Notes: generated by a model not told the origin, from the letters alone. Shown: positions 1 to 9,378, counted from the stretch's first letter. The stretch: DNA of 64,000 bases from Streptomyces sp. NBC_00234 (GCF_036195325.1 NZ_CP108101.1:3286001-3350000), one strand, 5' to 3'. Made by a program: numbers and translations.

Positions 1-351
1 CGCCGCCACCCCTCGCACCCCGACTTCGTCCCCGTGCAGACACCCGTGGTCACCGATCACGAACGCACCGTGGGCCGCCTGGAGGAGCTCGCCGACACCG
101 CGACCGAGCTGACGGACGTCCGCCCGGGCCCGCTCGGCACCCTCGACGTCTACGTCTTCGCGGACGGCACCACCCTCTGTATGACCCCGGGCCACCGGGA
201 GACGGCCGAACGCCTCGCCGATTCCCTGCGCGCCGGTGAGACGCCGGTCCTGCTGGGCGGTTCCGGAGTCTCCGGCGCCTACGCCCTGACCTTCTCCTGC
301 GGCAAGGACAACGTCTACATCCTGGCCGACCGGGTCATCGCCTCGTTCTAG
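1..351 (+). CDS. Conserved hypothetical protein, C-terminal part (5' end outside window)
   Basis: The reading frame is open from base 1 and ends at TAG 349-351, so the true start probably lies upstream; GTG at 34 is only the first start codon visible. The visible ~116 residues are soluble, with no signal peptide or membrane segment. They form a compact alpha/beta-looking domain with a glycine-rich stretch (LLGGSGVSGAYALTF) followed by an acidic and hydrophobic C-terminus. I do not recognise the family and assign no function. Codon use (G/C in third positions) supports it as a real gene. Confidence 0.6.
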   Translation, partial: RRHPSHPDFVPVQTPVVTDHERTVGRLEELADTATELTDVRPGPLGTLDVYVFADGTTLCMTPGHRETAERLADSLRAGETPVLLGGSGVSGAYALTFSCGKDNVYILADRVIASF

Positions 352-377
352 TACGCGGTACTCCCGTGGCGCGGGTC

Positions 378-695
378 CTACGCGAACGCCCGCGCCTCGG
401 CCTCGTCGACGCATCGCACGGCCTCGTCCAGCTCCACCGGCGGGGCCGTTACCAGTGCCTCGGCCAGATCGCGTCCCGCGACGGCGAGCTGGTCACCGAC
501 GCTGAACACCCCGGCATCCGGCATGAGGAGCGGCTCCCGGCCGGGCCGTTCGATCCGCTGGGCCCGTACGGCTAGTTCCCGCGCCGCGGCCAGCGCCTCG
601 GCGGCGGCGCCGCGCTGGAGCCGGCTCTGCGGGGCGGCACGCAGACGGTCGGCGAACCGGTCCACGGCAGTGATCAGGGGCGTCGTATCGAGCAC
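378..695 (-). CDS. Small conserved hypothetical protein, 105 aa
   Basis: GTG start at 695 and stop at 378. The product is an alanine- and arginine-rich helical protein with repeated heptad-like Leu/Ala spacing (TAVDRFADRLRAAPQSRLQ, AAEALAAARELAVRAQ) and no transmembrane segment. It is convergent with the upstream gene ending at 351 and divergent from the DUF4287 gene at 796. Family not recognised. GC-rich third positions support it over the opposite-strand frames here, but small size keeps confidence moderate. Confidence 0.55.
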   Translation of the reverse strand: MLDTTPLITAVDRFADRLRAAPQSRLQRGAAAEALAAARELAVRAQRIERPGREPLLMPDAGVFSVGDQLAVAGRDLAEALVTAPPVELDEAVRCVDEAEARAFA

Positions 696-795
696 CCCGC
701 GACCCTACGCGCCCCTCCCCGATGGTTGCCAACGGCCGGGCGCTCAGGCACGGTGTCGGGAAGGACCAGCACCGCGTATCGCGTCGGAGGCGCCG

Positions 796-1026
796 ATGTC
801 CCAAGTCTTCTCCGAAGAAACCCATCGCAACCTGCTCTCCCGTATCCCCCAGTGCACCGGTCGCGAGATCTCCGACTGGCTCCGCACGGTCGACGAAGGC
901 CCGTCCCTCTTCCGCTTCGAGGAGAAGGTCAGCTGGCTGCGGAGCGAACACGACCTGGCTTACGGCCACGCCAAGGCGATCATCCACGAGTACGACCTGA
1001 GACGAGCCGCCCGGAAGCTCGGGTAG
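796..1026 (+). CDS. DUF4287 domain protein, 76 aa
   Basis: ATG at 796 is preceded by GGAGG at 786-790, which decides this start over longer upstream possibilities. The 76-residue product matches the length and pattern of the small DUF4287 family: an N-terminal helix, a TGREISDWL segment, a central FEEKVSWLRSEHDL segment and a basic C-terminal helix ending RRAARK. The conserved AYGHAKAIIHEY stretch is typical of the family, which has no established biochemical role. A strong hairpin follows 20 bases after the stop. Confidence 0.75.
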   Translation: MSQVFSEETHRNLLSRIPQCTGREISDWLRTVDEGPSLFRFEEKVSWLRSEHDLAYGHAKAIIHEYDLRRAARKLG

Positions 1027-1046
1027 GCGTACGCCTCCAGGGAACG

Positions 1047-1083
1047 GGAACGGCCCGCAGGCGGTGAGCCTGCGGGCCGTTCC
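1047..1083. terminator. Bidirectional hairpin terminator
   Basis: A perfect 16-bp stem (1047-1062 with 1068-1083) with a 5-nt loop lies between the convergent DUF4287 gene and the Bax-inhibitor-1 gene. There is no long T-run, as is usual for Streptomyces terminators. Confidence 0.8.
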
Positions 1084-1102
1084 GTCGTACGGGGTCTGAG
1101 GA

Positions 1103-1990
1103 CTAGTCGTCGCCGCTCAGGATGGAGAGCACGCGCAGCATCTCCAGGTAGATCCAGACCAGGGTCATGGTGAGACCGAACGCCGCCAGCCAGGACTCCT
1201 CGCGCGGAGCGCCGAAGGCGATGCCGTCCTCGACCTGCTTGAAGTCCAGGGCCAGGAAGCACGCACCGAGGACGATGCCGATGACACCGAACAGGATGCC
1301 GAGGCCGCCGCTGCGGAAGCCCAGACCGTCGCCGCCGCCGATGAGGGCGAACAGCAGGTTGACCACCATCAGGAGCATGAAGCCCATGGCGGCGGCCATC
1401 ACGAAGCCGTAGAAACGGCGGGTGACGCGGATCCAGCGCATCTTGTACGCGAAGAGCACACCGGCGAAGACACACATGGTGCCCAGCACCGCCTGCGCGA
1501 CCACGCCGGGGCTGATGTAGGTGCTGACCGCGCTGGACAGCACTCCGAGGAAGACACCCTCGAAGGCCGCGTACGCGATGATCAGCGCCGGCACCGGCTT
1601 GCGCTTGAAGGACTGGACGAGCGACAGGACGAACGCCACGAGGGCGGCGCCGATCGCGATGCCGTAGGACTTGCCGAGATTGGCCTCGTCGACCGGCAGC
1701 AGGACCCAGGCGAGCACGGCACCGAGCACCACGGTGCCCAGCGTCATCGCCGTACGCGTGACGACGTCGTCGATCGTCATCGCGCCGGAGCGCGCGGGCG
1801 CCTGCGGGGCGCCGTACTGGGTGTCCTGCTGGGCGTAGGGGTTCGTGGCGTACGGGTTGGCTGCGGTGCCCTGCGCGTACGGGTTGGTACCCGTCGCGGG
1901 GGCCCCGGCCTGCGGTGCCGCGTTGAAGCCCGCGGTGCCGTTGTCGCGGCTGAAGCCCCGTCGCGAGAAGACCGGGTTGCTGCTCCTCAT
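1103..1990 (-). CDS. Bax inhibitor-1/YccA family membrane protein
   Basis: 295 aa. ATG at 1990 is chosen because GGAGGAG sits just upstream (about 1993-2000); the open frame extends further but lacks family similarity. Residues 1-75 are a low-complexity Asn/Pro/Tyr/Ala/Gln region with repeated NPYAQ/NPYA units, probably cytoplasmic. From about residue 80 there are seven closely packed hydrophobic segments with charged loops, the BI-1 (TMBIM) arrangement, ending in an acidic tail SGDD. Family members act as membrane channels or protease modulators; the bacterial role is poorly defined. The N-terminal extension is longer than in the E. coli YccA type. Confidence 0.85.
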   Translation of the reverse strand: MRSSNPVFSRRGFSRDNGTAGFNAAPQAGAPATGTNPYAQGTAANPYATNPYAQQDTQYGAPQAPARSGAMTIDDVVTRTAMTLGTVVLGAVLAWVLLPVDEANLGKSYGIAIGAALVAFVLSLVQSFKRKPVPALIIAYAAFEGVFLGVLSSAVSTYISPGVVAQAVLGTMCVFAGVLFAYKMRWIRVTRRFYGFVMAAAMGFMLLMVVNLLFALIGGGDGLGFRSGGLGILFGVIGIVLGACFLALDFKQVEDGIAFGAPREESWLAAFGLTMTLVWIYLEMLRVLSILSGDD

Positions 1991-2137
1991 TTCACTCCTC
2001 CATGGCCACACTGCGTGGCCTTCCCACAAGAGTAATGGGTAGGCAAAACAATCACCCTAGTGCTCGGGGAGGATCTTTTGGGAAGTTGATAGTTGAAGGA
2101 CCCTCGGGCAACAGCCGCTCCCCGGCAGGGACCGCGG

Positions 2138-2223
2138 TGGTGCCCGGAGCCGGACTCGAACCGGCACGCCCCCGAGGGGCAGCGAGGTTTAAGCTCGCCG
2201 TGTCTGCATTCCACCATCCGGGC
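2138..2223 (-). tRNA. bldA: tRNA-Leu, anticodon TAA (bldA)
   Basis: On the minus strand the sequence folds as a class II tRNA: acceptor stem GCCCGGA/TCCGGGC, anticodon stem GCGAG/CTCGC with loop CTTAAAC (anticodon TAA at 2189-2191), a long variable arm with GCCCC..GGGGGC pairing, a T arm with GTTCGAG, discriminator A and an encoded CCA (2138-2140). It reads UUA codons, the rarest codon in Streptomyces. Sequence and structure fit bldA, whose charged form appears late in growth and limits translation of developmental and antibiotic genes. A TAGGGT motif at 2252-2257 is a possible -10 box, with no convincing -35. Confidence 0.95.
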
Positions 2224-2257
2224 AAGGCGCGCGGCTCCGCGTTGGCACATGACCCTA

Positions 2258-2925
2258 TCCGGGGGCATCCCTCGATCAGCGGAACAGTGGCGCGATGTTG
2301 TCTTATTTTATTGACTGCTTGAGGGGTCGTCAGCACATTCCCGGGCCCTTACCACCTGCCCGGCCCGGACCATGCCCCTGGCACCCCCTCGTACGGGAAT
2401 GACGGAAACTCGCCGCACTCGGACGGCCCAATGCGCCAGGCCCGCGCCACCGTTCGCCACCGTCCCGCCACCTCACCCTTCGGCGCCGCGGCCGACGCCC
2501 CGCGGAACCGGCCGGGCGCCCGGTTCCCAGGGGCCCTCCGGCACCGCCCCCGTGACGTGGAACACAGCGCTCCCGCCGGGCGACGGATCGGCGGCCCTGC
2601 CGTCCGCCCCGGGCTCCGGCCCCGGCCGGCCGGGGAAGAACACGAGGTCCCGCGAGGGCGCTTCCGCCGTCGTCCCGGCCCGGCATCCACCCCAGCCCCG
2701 TCACCCTCCGTGACGGAAACCTCGTACCCGCGCGGCCGTACGCCGCCCCGCCCCACGAAGGGCGGACCTTCTCAGGGTCGGTGTCATACCCCAGGCGTAC
2801 GCCGAAGGCCTGGCGGTGCGACTCAAGAGGGCCCCAGGAACGGGCACGGGGACTGACGACCGGGAGGAATACGGCGGTGACGATGGAGGGGTCCCCGAAC
2901 GAAGCCCCGAACCAGGAGTGTCCCT
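2258..2925. other. Long non-coding interval
   Basis: About 670 bases between bldA and the ABC transporter. Open frames on both strands are Arg/Pro/Gly-rich shadows of GC-rich DNA with no ribosome-binding sites. Bases 2298-2320 are an AT-rich patch (TCTTATTTTATTG) that may hold upstream promoter elements. Apart from the ABC transporter RBS at its right end I see no further feature. Confidence 0.5.
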
Positions 2926-3696
2926 GTGACCACCACCCCCACCGTTCACCGCGCCACCGCGGTGGCTGCCCGCGCCACGGAGCTGTCGAAGGTCTACGGC
3001 CAGGGTGAGACCCAGGTGATCGCCCTGGACCGGGTCACCGTGGACTTCCCGCAGGGCGAGTTCACCGCGATCATGGGCCCCTCCGGCTCCGGCAAGTCCA
3101 CGCTGATGCACTGCGTGGCCGGACTCGACAGCTTCAGCAGCGGTTCCGTACGGATCGGCGAAACGGAGCTGGGGTCCCTCAAGGACAAGCAGCTCACGCA
3201 GCTCCGCCGCGACAAGATCGGCTTCATCTTCCAGGCGTTCAACCTGCTGCCGACCCTGTCGGCGCTGGAGAACATCACGCTGCCCATGGACATCGCGGGC
3301 CGCAAGCCCGACGCGGCGTGGCTCCAGAAGGTGATCGACATGGTGGGTCTCTCCGACCGCCTGAAGCACCGCCCGACCGAGCTCTCCGGCGGCCAGCAGC
3401 AGCGCGTCGCCGTGGCCCGCGCCCTGGCCTCCCAGCCGGAGATCATCTTCGGTGACGAGCCGACCGGGAACCTCGACTCCCGCTCCGGCGCCGAGGTCCT
3501 CGGCTTCCTGCGCAACTCGGTGCGCGAGCTCAGCCAGACCGTGGTGATGGTGACCCACGACCCGGTGGCCGCCTCCTACGCGGACCGCGTGATCTTCCTC
3601 GCCGACGGCGCGATCGTCGACCAGATGATGCACCCCACGGCCGACGGGGTCCTCGACCGGATGAAGGCGTTCGACGCGAAGGGCCGCACCAGCTGA
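2926..3696 (+). CDS. ABC transporter ATP-binding protein (MacB/LolD type)
   Basis: 256 aa, GTG start with AGGAG at 2914-2918. It has all the ABC ATPase motifs in order: Walker A GPSGSGKST, Q-loop FQAFNLLPTLSALEN, signature LSGGQQQRVAVARAL, Walker B IIFGDEPTGNLD and H-loop VMVTHD. The spacing and the GNLDSRSG segment after Walker B are typical of the MacB/LolD/FtsE group. It is followed 55 bases later by its FtsX-like permease and presumably drives mechanotransmission or export of lipids, lipoproteins or antimicrobials. It is a close paralogue of the ATPase at 38455-39243; the substrate is unknown. Confidence 0.92.
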   Translation: MTTTPTVHRATAVAARATELSKVYGQGETQVIALDRVTVDFPQGEFTAIMGPSGSGKSTLMHCVAGLDSFSSGSVRIGETELGSLKDKQLTQLRRDKIGFIFQAFNLLPTLSALENITLPMDIAGRKPDAAWLQKVIDMVGLSDRLKHRPTELSGGQQQRVAVARALASQPEIIFGDEPTGNLDSRSGAEVLGFLRNSVRELSQTVVMVTHDPVAASYADRVIFLADGAIVDQMMHPTADGVLDRMKAFDAKGRTS

Positions 3697-3751
3697 CGTA
3701 ACGGCTGCTGCTCCCGTCCCCCTTCCGGAACCCCATCCCAGGACTACAGAC

Positions 3752-6280
3752 ATGATCCGCACCGCCCTGCGCAATGTCCTCGCGCACAAGGCCAGGCTGC
3801 TGATGACCGTGCTCGCCGTGATGCTCGGCGTGGCCTTCGTCTCCGGCACCCTCGTCTTCACCGACACCCTCGGCAGCGCCTTCCGCAACCAGTCGGCGAA
3901 GAGCTACGACAACGTCGCCGTCGCCGTCACCACCCACGCCTCCCAGCAGGACGAGAAGACCCCCGGTGTCGACACCGCCACCCTGAAGAAGATCCAGGGC
4001 CTGGACGGCGTCGCCGACGCCACGGGCCGGGTCTCCGGCTTCGCGGGCGTCGCCGACACCGAAGGCAAGCTCATCGGGAACGGCTGGTCCAACACCGGAG
4101 CCAACTTCTTCCCCGGGAGGAGCGGCCAGGACGACCAGTACACGTTCACCGACGGTTCGGGCCCCGCGGAGGCCGGCCAGGTCGCGCTGGACAAGGACTC
4201 CGCGGACAAGGGCGACTACCGCGTCGGCGACCCGGTCCGGGTCGCCACGAACGGACCGGTGAAGGAGTTCACCCTCTCCGGTGTGTTCACCACCGAGGAC
4301 GGGGCCGTCAACGCAGGCGGCAGCCTGGTCCTGTTCGACACCGCGGTCGCCCAGAAGCTCTACCTCAAGCCCGGCGTCTTCCAGGACGTCACGATCTCCG
4401 CCGCGCCCGGCGTCTCCGCCCAGCAGCTGCTGGACGCGGTCGAGCCGCTGCTGCCGAAGGATGCGTCCGCCGAGACCGGCAAGGCCCTCGCCGACGAGCA
4501 GGCCGCGCAGATCGAGAAGGAACTCACCAACCTCAACACGATGCTGCTCGCGTTCGCCGGCATCGCCCTCTTCGTCGGCATCTTCCTGATCGCCAACACC
4601 TTCACCATGCTGGTCGCGCAGCGCACCAGGGAACTCGCCCTGATGCGGGCCGTCGGCGCCTCCCGCCGCCAGGTCAAGCGTTCCGTGCTGCTGGAGGCGG
4701 GCGTCGTCGGAGCGATCGCCTCGGTGACCGGATTCCTGCTCGGCCTGGGCCTCGCCGTCGGACTGCGCTCCGCGATGAGCCTCATCGGCGGCAAGATCCC
4801 CGCCGGTCCGCTGGTGGTCTCCCCCACCGCGATCGGTGCGGCCTTCGGCGTCGGCGTCCTGGTGACCGTGCTGGCCGCCTGGCTGCCCGCCCGCCGGGCC
4901 GCGAAGATCCCGCCGGTTGCGGCGATGAGCAGCGTCCACGCGGTGGCCACCACCAAGTCGCTGGTCGTACGGAACTCGATCGGCGGGGTGTTCGCCCTGC
5001 TCGGCGCGGCGGGCATCGTCGCGGGTGCGGCGGCGGCCGGCAGCGACGGCCGGATGCTCATCGCGGGCGGCGCCTTCCTGTCGCTGATCGGTGTCATCGT
5101 CCTCATCCCGCTGCTGTCCCGCCCGGTGATCGCCCTGGTGCGTCCGCTGCTGATGAAGCTGTTCGGCGTCTCCGGGAAGCTGGCCGCGCAGAACGCCGTC
5201 CGTAACCCCCGGCGTACCGGAGCGACCGCCTCCGCGCTGGCGATCGGTCTGACCCTGGTCACCGGCATCTCGGTGCTCGGCGTCACGCTCGGCCAGGCCG
5301 TCGACCGGATGACCACGGACAACATCAAGGCCGACTACATGGTCTCGATGGCGAGCGGCAACTCCCTCGACGAGTCCGCGCTCAAGGCCCTGGAGAAGGC
5401 CGACGGAGTCTCGGCGGTCTCCCCCCAGCAGGCCGTCTGGCTCGAAATGGGCAGCTCGGGCTACTCGGCCTCCGGGGTCACCCCCGGCGATGTGCAGAAG
5501 GTCCTCGCGATCAAGACCCTCTCCGGTTCGCTGGACACGCTCGCCGACGGCGGGATCGCGGTCTCCGAGAAGACGGCGAAGTCGAACGGCTGGAAGTCCG
5601 GCGACACGGTCCCGGTGACGTTCGAGGACGAGAAGAAGGGGAAGCTGAAGGTAGGCGCGCTCTACGAGGACAACGAGTTCCTCTCCCCCATCCTCGTACC
5701 GAAGACGCTCGCCGACGCGCACACCTCCCACCCGGAGATCCGCGAGATCTATCTGAAGATGGACGGCGGCGCGAGCGAGGCCAACGAGCAGGCCGTGGTG
5801 GACGCGCTGGGTGACAACCCGGCGATGAGCATCATGGACCGGCAGGACATCCGGGACATGTTCGGCGGCTTCGTCAGCATGGCGCTGAACATCATGTACG
5901 GCCTGCTGGCGATGGCCCTGATCATCGCGGTGCTCGGGGTCGTCAACACCCTGGCGATGTCGGTCTTCGAGCGGCAGCAGGAGATCGGCATGGTGCGGGC
6001 GATCGGCCTGGACCGGCGACGGGTGAAGCGCATGATCCGTCTTGAGGCCGTGGTCATCTCGGTCTTCGGCGCACTGATCGGCGTCGGGCTCGGTACGTTC
6101 CTCGGCTGGGCGATCGGCCAGACGCTGGCGACGGAGATCCCGCAGTACGCCCTCGTCATCCCGTGGGACAGGCTCGCGCTCTTCCTGGTGCTGGCGGGAC
6201 TGGTGGGTGTGCTGGCCTCGCTCTGGCCGGCCCGCAGCGCCGCGAAGCTGAACATGCTGACGGCGATCAAGACCGAGTAG
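3752..6280 (+). CDS. FtsX-like ABC transporter permease, duplicated core
   Basis: 842 aa, ATG start. It begins with a transmembrane helix (MTVLAVMLGVAFVSGTLVF), then a large extracytoplasmic MacB-type periplasmic core domain (about residues 45-255), three membrane helices (about 260-390), two more central helices, a second extracytoplasmic domain (about 520-690) and a final three-helix FtsX domain. Repeated ARRAAKIPPV and ARSAAKLNML segments after the helices mark the two halves. It forms the membrane part of a transporter with the ATPase upstream. The same architecture recurs in the paralogue at 35876-38458. Confidence 0.9.
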   Translation: MIRTALRNVLAHKARLLMTVLAVMLGVAFVSGTLVFTDTLGSAFRNQSAKSYDNVAVAVTTHASQQDEKTPGVDTATLKKIQGLDGVADATGRVSGFAGVADTEGKLIGNGWSNTGANFFPGRSGQDDQYTFTDGSGPAEAGQVALDKDSADKGDYRVGDPVRVATNGPVKEFTLSGVFTTEDGAVNAGGSLVLFDTAVAQKLYLKPGVFQDVTISAAPGVSAQQLLDAVEPLLPKDASAETGKALADEQAAQIEKELTNLNTMLLAFAGIALFVGIFLIANTFTMLVAQRTRELALMRAVGASRRQVKRSVLLEAGVVGAIASVTGFLLGLGLAVGLRSAMSLIGGKIPAGPLVVSPTAIGAAFGVGVLVTVLAAWLPARRAAKIPPVAAMSSVHAVATTKSLVVRNSIGGVFALLGAAGIVAGAAAAGSDGRMLIAGGAFLSLIGVIVLIPLLSRPVIALVRPLLMKLFGVSGKLAAQNAVRNPRRTGATASALAIGLTLVTGISVLGVTLGQAVDRMTTDNIKADYMVSMASGNSLDESALKALEKADGVSAVSPQQAVWLEMGSSGYSASGVTPGDVQKVLAIKTLSGSLDTLADGGIAVSEKTAKSNGWKSGDTVPVTFEDEKKGKLKVGALYEDNEFLSPILVPKTLADAHTSHPEIREIYLKMDGGASEANEQAVVDALGDNPAMSIMDRQDIRDMFGGFVSMALNIMYGLLAMALIIAVLGVVNTLAMSVFERQQEIGMVRAIGLDRRRVKRMIRLEAVVISVFGALIGVGLGTFLGWAIGQTLATEIPQYALVIPWDRLALFLVLAGLVGVLASLWPARSAAKLNMLTAIKTE

Positions 6281-6293
6281 CGCTCGTCGGGTG

Positions 6294-6342
6294 CGTACGA
6301 GGGGCCGGTGTCCGCGACAGGCGGGCACCGGCCCCTCGTACG
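6294..6342. terminator. Hairpin terminator between convergent genes
   Basis: A 17-bp perfect stem (6294-6310 with 6326-6342) and a 15-nt loop, between the permease stop at 6280 and the cfa stop at 6350. Confidence 0.75.
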
Positions 6343-6349
6343 TGCGGGC

Positions 6350-7654
6350 TCAGCCCGTCGCGGTGGCCCGCCAGTCGCGGGTGCGCAGCGGCATGCGGGC
6401 GGCTCCGCCCTCCTCCGGGCGCACCGCGAGGATCTGGTTGACACCGATCCTGTTGCGCTCGAAGGAGAGCGCGGAAGCGGCCATGTAGAGCCGCCAGACC
6501 CTCGCCCGGCCGGGCGAGGTGGCCCGTACGGCGGCGTCCCAGTGCCGTTCCAGGTTGGCGACCCACCGGCGCAGGGTGAGTGCGTAGTGCTCCCGGATCG
6601 CCTCGACGTCCCGGGCCTCGAATCCGGCCTCCTCCAGGGTGGCCACGGTCCGGCCGACCGGCGCGAGTTCGCCGTCGGGGAAGACGTAGGCGTCGATGAA
6701 CTCGTCGATGCGGTAGGCGGACTCGTCCTTCTCGGGGCGGCGGGCGATCTGGTGGTTCAACAGCCGGCCGCCGGGCTTGAGGAGCGCGTAGAGGTCGTCG
6801 GCGTACTCGCGGAAGCGGACGGTGCCGACGTGCTCGGCCATGCCGATCGAGGAGATCGCGTCGTACGGGCCGTCCCTGACGTCCCGGTAGTCCTGGACCC
6901 TGATCTCGATCCGGTCGGTGAGTCCTTCTTCGGCGATGCGCTTGCGGGCGTAGGCGGCCTGTTCGGTGGAGAGGGTCACGCCGGTGACTTGTGCGCCGTA
7001 CTCACGGGCGGCGTGGATGGCCATCGAGCCCCAGCCGCAGCCGACGTCCAGGAGGCGGTCGCCCTCCTTCAGGCCGAGCTTGCGGCAGACCAGGTCGAGC
7101 TTGTCGCGCTGGGCGTCCTCCAGGGTGCCGTCCTTCTCCCAGTAGGCGCAGGAGTAGACCATGGACGGGCCGAGGACCAGTTCGTAGAAGTCATTGCCCA
7201 CGTCGTAGTGGTGGCTGATGGCCTCCTTGTCGCGGCGCTTGGTGTGCAGCGGGCCGGTGCGGCGGCGTACTTCCTCGGCGGGCGGGGCCGGCGGCGGCCA
7301 GGGACCGGCCACCTGGACGAGGCCGCGGGCGAAGGCCCGGACCCTCGGGTCGCGGACGGGGTGGACGGAGTCCTTCGCGTCGGCGCCGCGCTCCCAGAGC
7401 AGTGCGGCCAGCAGGTCCAGGACCTCGTAGAGGTCCCCGTCGATGTCGATCTCGCCGGCCACCCAGGCGCGGGCCAGGCCCAGTTCGCCCGGCTTCCAGA
7501 GCAGCCGGCGCAGGGCCCGGCGGTGGCGAACCACGAGGACGGGAGCGCCCGGCGGCCCGGACTCGCTGCCGTCCCAGGCCCGGATACGGACCGGTAGGGG
7601 TTCTCCCAGCAACTCTTCGGCGAGAGCGGTCAGCCGCGATGCGGCGTCTGCCAT
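6350..7654 (-). CDS. cfa: Cyclopropane-fatty-acyl-phospholipid synthase family protein
   Basis: 434 aa. ATG at 7654 is preceded by GGAGGTG, which decides it over a start 13 codons upstream. The N-terminal ~130 residues match the substrate-binding part of CFA synthases. Then come HHYDVGNDFYELVLG (from about 148) and SMVYSCAYW, typical of the active site, and the SAM-binding motif LLDVGCGWGS (201-210). The enzyme would transfer a methylene group from SAM to unsaturated acyl chains of membrane phospholipids. Single gene, terminator on its 3' side. A related methyltransferase of another lipid cannot be excluded. Confidence 0.88.
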   Translation of the reverse strand: MADAASRLTALAEELLGEPLPVRIRAWDGSESGPPGAPVLVVRHRRALRRLLWKPGELGLARAWVAGEIDIDGDLYEVLDLLAALLWERGADAKDSVHPVRDPRVRAFARGLVQVAGPWPPPAPPAEEVRRRTGPLHTKRRDKEAISHHYDVGNDFYELVLGPSMVYSCAYWEKDGTLEDAQRDKLDLVCRKLGLKEGDRLLDVGCGWGSMAIHAAREYGAQVTGVTLSTEQAAYARKRIAEEGLTDRIEIRVQDYRDVRDGPYDAISSIGMAEHVGTVRFREYADDLYALLKPGGRLLNHQIARRPEKDESAYRIDEFIDAYVFPDGELAPVGRTVATLEEAGFEARDVEAIREHYALTLRRWVANLERHWDAAVRATSPGRARVWRLYMAASALSFERNRIGVNQILAVRPEEGGAARMPLRTRDWRATATG

Positions 7655-7891
7655 GGCGCACACCTCCGTGGTGGTGTTTCCCAACATGCCCAAATTTCCA
7701 CAAACATGCCCAAAACCGCGTCACGACACCTCGGGTTCGTGACGAGGTACACCTCGGTCAACAGTGCTCGCAGCGCAACTCATCCCGCTACCGCGCAATG
7801 GAACGGCAAAATACCTGCGCACTACACCTATCCGCTGCCGGACCGGCCTCGGACACCCCCGGCCCCCGGGAGCCGGACGGACCCGGATACG

Positions 7892-7935
7892 CCGAAGGGG
7901 CCGTCCGCACCACGGATGGCGGACGGCCCCTTCGG
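7892..7935. terminator. Hairpin terminator downstream of ndh
   Basis: A 17-bp stem (7892-7908 with 7919-7935) and a 10-nt loop, 23 bases after the ndh stop codon on the minus strand. Confidence 0.8.
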
Positions 7936-7958
7936 GCGTGGAACAGGGAGGCGCCGGG

Positions 7959-9344
7959 TCAGGAGGCCTTGGCCTTCTCACCCTCGGACTTGGCGACAGC
8001 CGGAGCCGGGGCGGGCTTGGCGGCCTCGTAGAACTCCTCGCGCGGCGTCTCCATGGCGCCGAGCGAGACGACCTCGCGCTTGAGGAACATCGCGAGGGTC
8101 CAGTCGGCGAAGATCCGGATCTTGCGGTTCCAGGTCGGCATCGCCATGCCGTGGTAGCCACGGTGCATGTACCAGGCGAGACGGCCCTTGAGCTTGATCT
8201 TCACCTTGCCCATGACGATCATCGCGACGCCCTTGTGCAGGCCGAGACCGGCGACCGCACCCTTGTTGGCGTGGCTGTAGTCGCTCTGCGGGAAGCCGCG
8301 CATCCCGGAGATGACGTTGTCGCCGAGGACCTTGGCCTGACGCAGCGCGTGCTGGGCGTTCGGCGGGCACCAGGCGTTCGGGTTGCCGGCCTTGCGGCCG
8401 ACGAGGTCCGGAACCTGGGCGTTGTCGCCCGCGGCCCAGATGTAGTCGGTGCCCTGCACCTGAAGCTTCTCGGAGGTGTCCACGTGACCACGCGGTCCGA
8501 GCGGCAGACCGAAGCGGGCCAGAGCCGGGTTCGGCTTCACGCCGGCCGTCCACACGATGGTGCTGGAGTCGACCTCCAGGCCGTTCTTCAGCACGACGTG
8601 ACCGTCGACGCACGAGTCCATGGAGGTGGAGAGGTAGATCTCCACACCGCGGCCCTCGAGGTGCTCCTTGCCGTACGCGCCCAGCTTCGGGCCGACCTCG
8701 GGAAGGATCTTGTCGGCGGCGTCGACGAGGATGAAGCGCATGTCCTCGCGCTTCACGTTGGTGTAGTACTTGGCCGCGTCCCGGGCCATGTCCTCGACCT
8801 CACCGATGGTCTCCGCACCGGCGAAACCGCCGCCCACGAAGACGAACGTCAGCGCCTTGCGGCGGACGTCCTCATCGGTCGTCGAGTCAGCCTTGTCCAG
8901 CTGCTCGAGGACGTGGTTGCGCAGGCCGATCGACTCCTCGATGCCCTTCATGCCGATGCCCTGCTCGGCGAGGCCGGGGATCGGGAAGGTACGGGAGACC
9001 GCGCCCATCGCGATGACGAGGTAGTCGAAGGGCAGCTCGTAGGCCTCGCCGACGAGCGGCGCGACCGTGGCGACCTTGCGGTCCTGGTCAATCGTGGTGA
9101 CGCGACCGGTGAGCACCTCGGCCTTCGGCAGGACGCGTCGCAGCGGGACGACGACATGCCGAGGGGAGATGCTGCCGGCGGCAGCTTCGGGGAGGAAGGG
9201 CTGGTACGTCATGTACGAGCGAGGGTCGACAACCGTGACGGTCGCCTCCCCGTAGCGCATCTTCTTCAGAATGCGACGAGCTGCGTACAGGCCTACGTAC
9301 CCACCGCCTACAACGAGGATCCTGGGACGCTCCGTGGTGCTCAT
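7959..9344 (-). CDS. ndh: Type II NADH dehydrogenase (NDH-2)
   Basis: 461 aa. ATG at 9344 puts the FAD-binding GGGYVGLYAARR motif right at the N-terminus, as in the family; the longer frame upstream is non-coding. The NADH-binding Rossmann motif is VFVGGGFAGAETIGE (about residue 170), and a second FAD contact is WAAGDNAQVP. The C-terminal basic and hydrophobic helices fit membrane association. It passes electrons from NADH to menaquinone without proton pumping. Two Rex-type operators lie upstream, so it is probably repressed when the NADH/NAD+ ratio is low. Confidence 0.93.
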   Translation of the reverse strand: MSTTERPRILVVGGGYVGLYAARRILKKMRYGEATVTVVDPRSYMTYQPFLPEAAAGSISPRHVVVPLRRVLPKAEVLTGRVTTIDQDRKVATVAPLVGEAYELPFDYLVIAMGAVSRTFPIPGLAEQGIGMKGIEESIGLRNHVLEQLDKADSTTDEDVRRKALTFVFVGGGFAGAETIGEVEDMARDAAKYYTNVKREDMRFILVDAADKILPEVGPKLGAYGKEHLEGRGVEIYLSTSMDSCVDGHVVLKNGLEVDSSTIVWTAGVKPNPALARFGLPLGPRGHVDTSEKLQVQGTDYIWAAGDNAQVPDLVGRKAGNPNAWCPPNAQHALRQAKVLGDNVISGMRGFPQSDYSHANKGAVAGLGLHKGVAMIVMGKVKIKLKGRLAWYMHRGYHGMAMPTWNRKIRIFADWTLAMFLKREVVSLGAMETPREEFYEAAKPAPAPAVAKSEGEKAKAS

Positions 9345-9378
9345 GCCATCGAGTATCCACCCCCCTCGGGGCACCTGC

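Noticed and set aside
2349..2856. Overlapping ORFs in the 2.3-2.9 kb interval
   Set aside because: Low-complexity Arg/Pro/Gly translations without RBS or family features.
3530..6328. 932-codon open frame antisense to the FtsX permease
   Set aside because: Composition (Asp/Arg/His-rich, no motifs) is what GC-rich antisense of a coding gene gives; no RBS.
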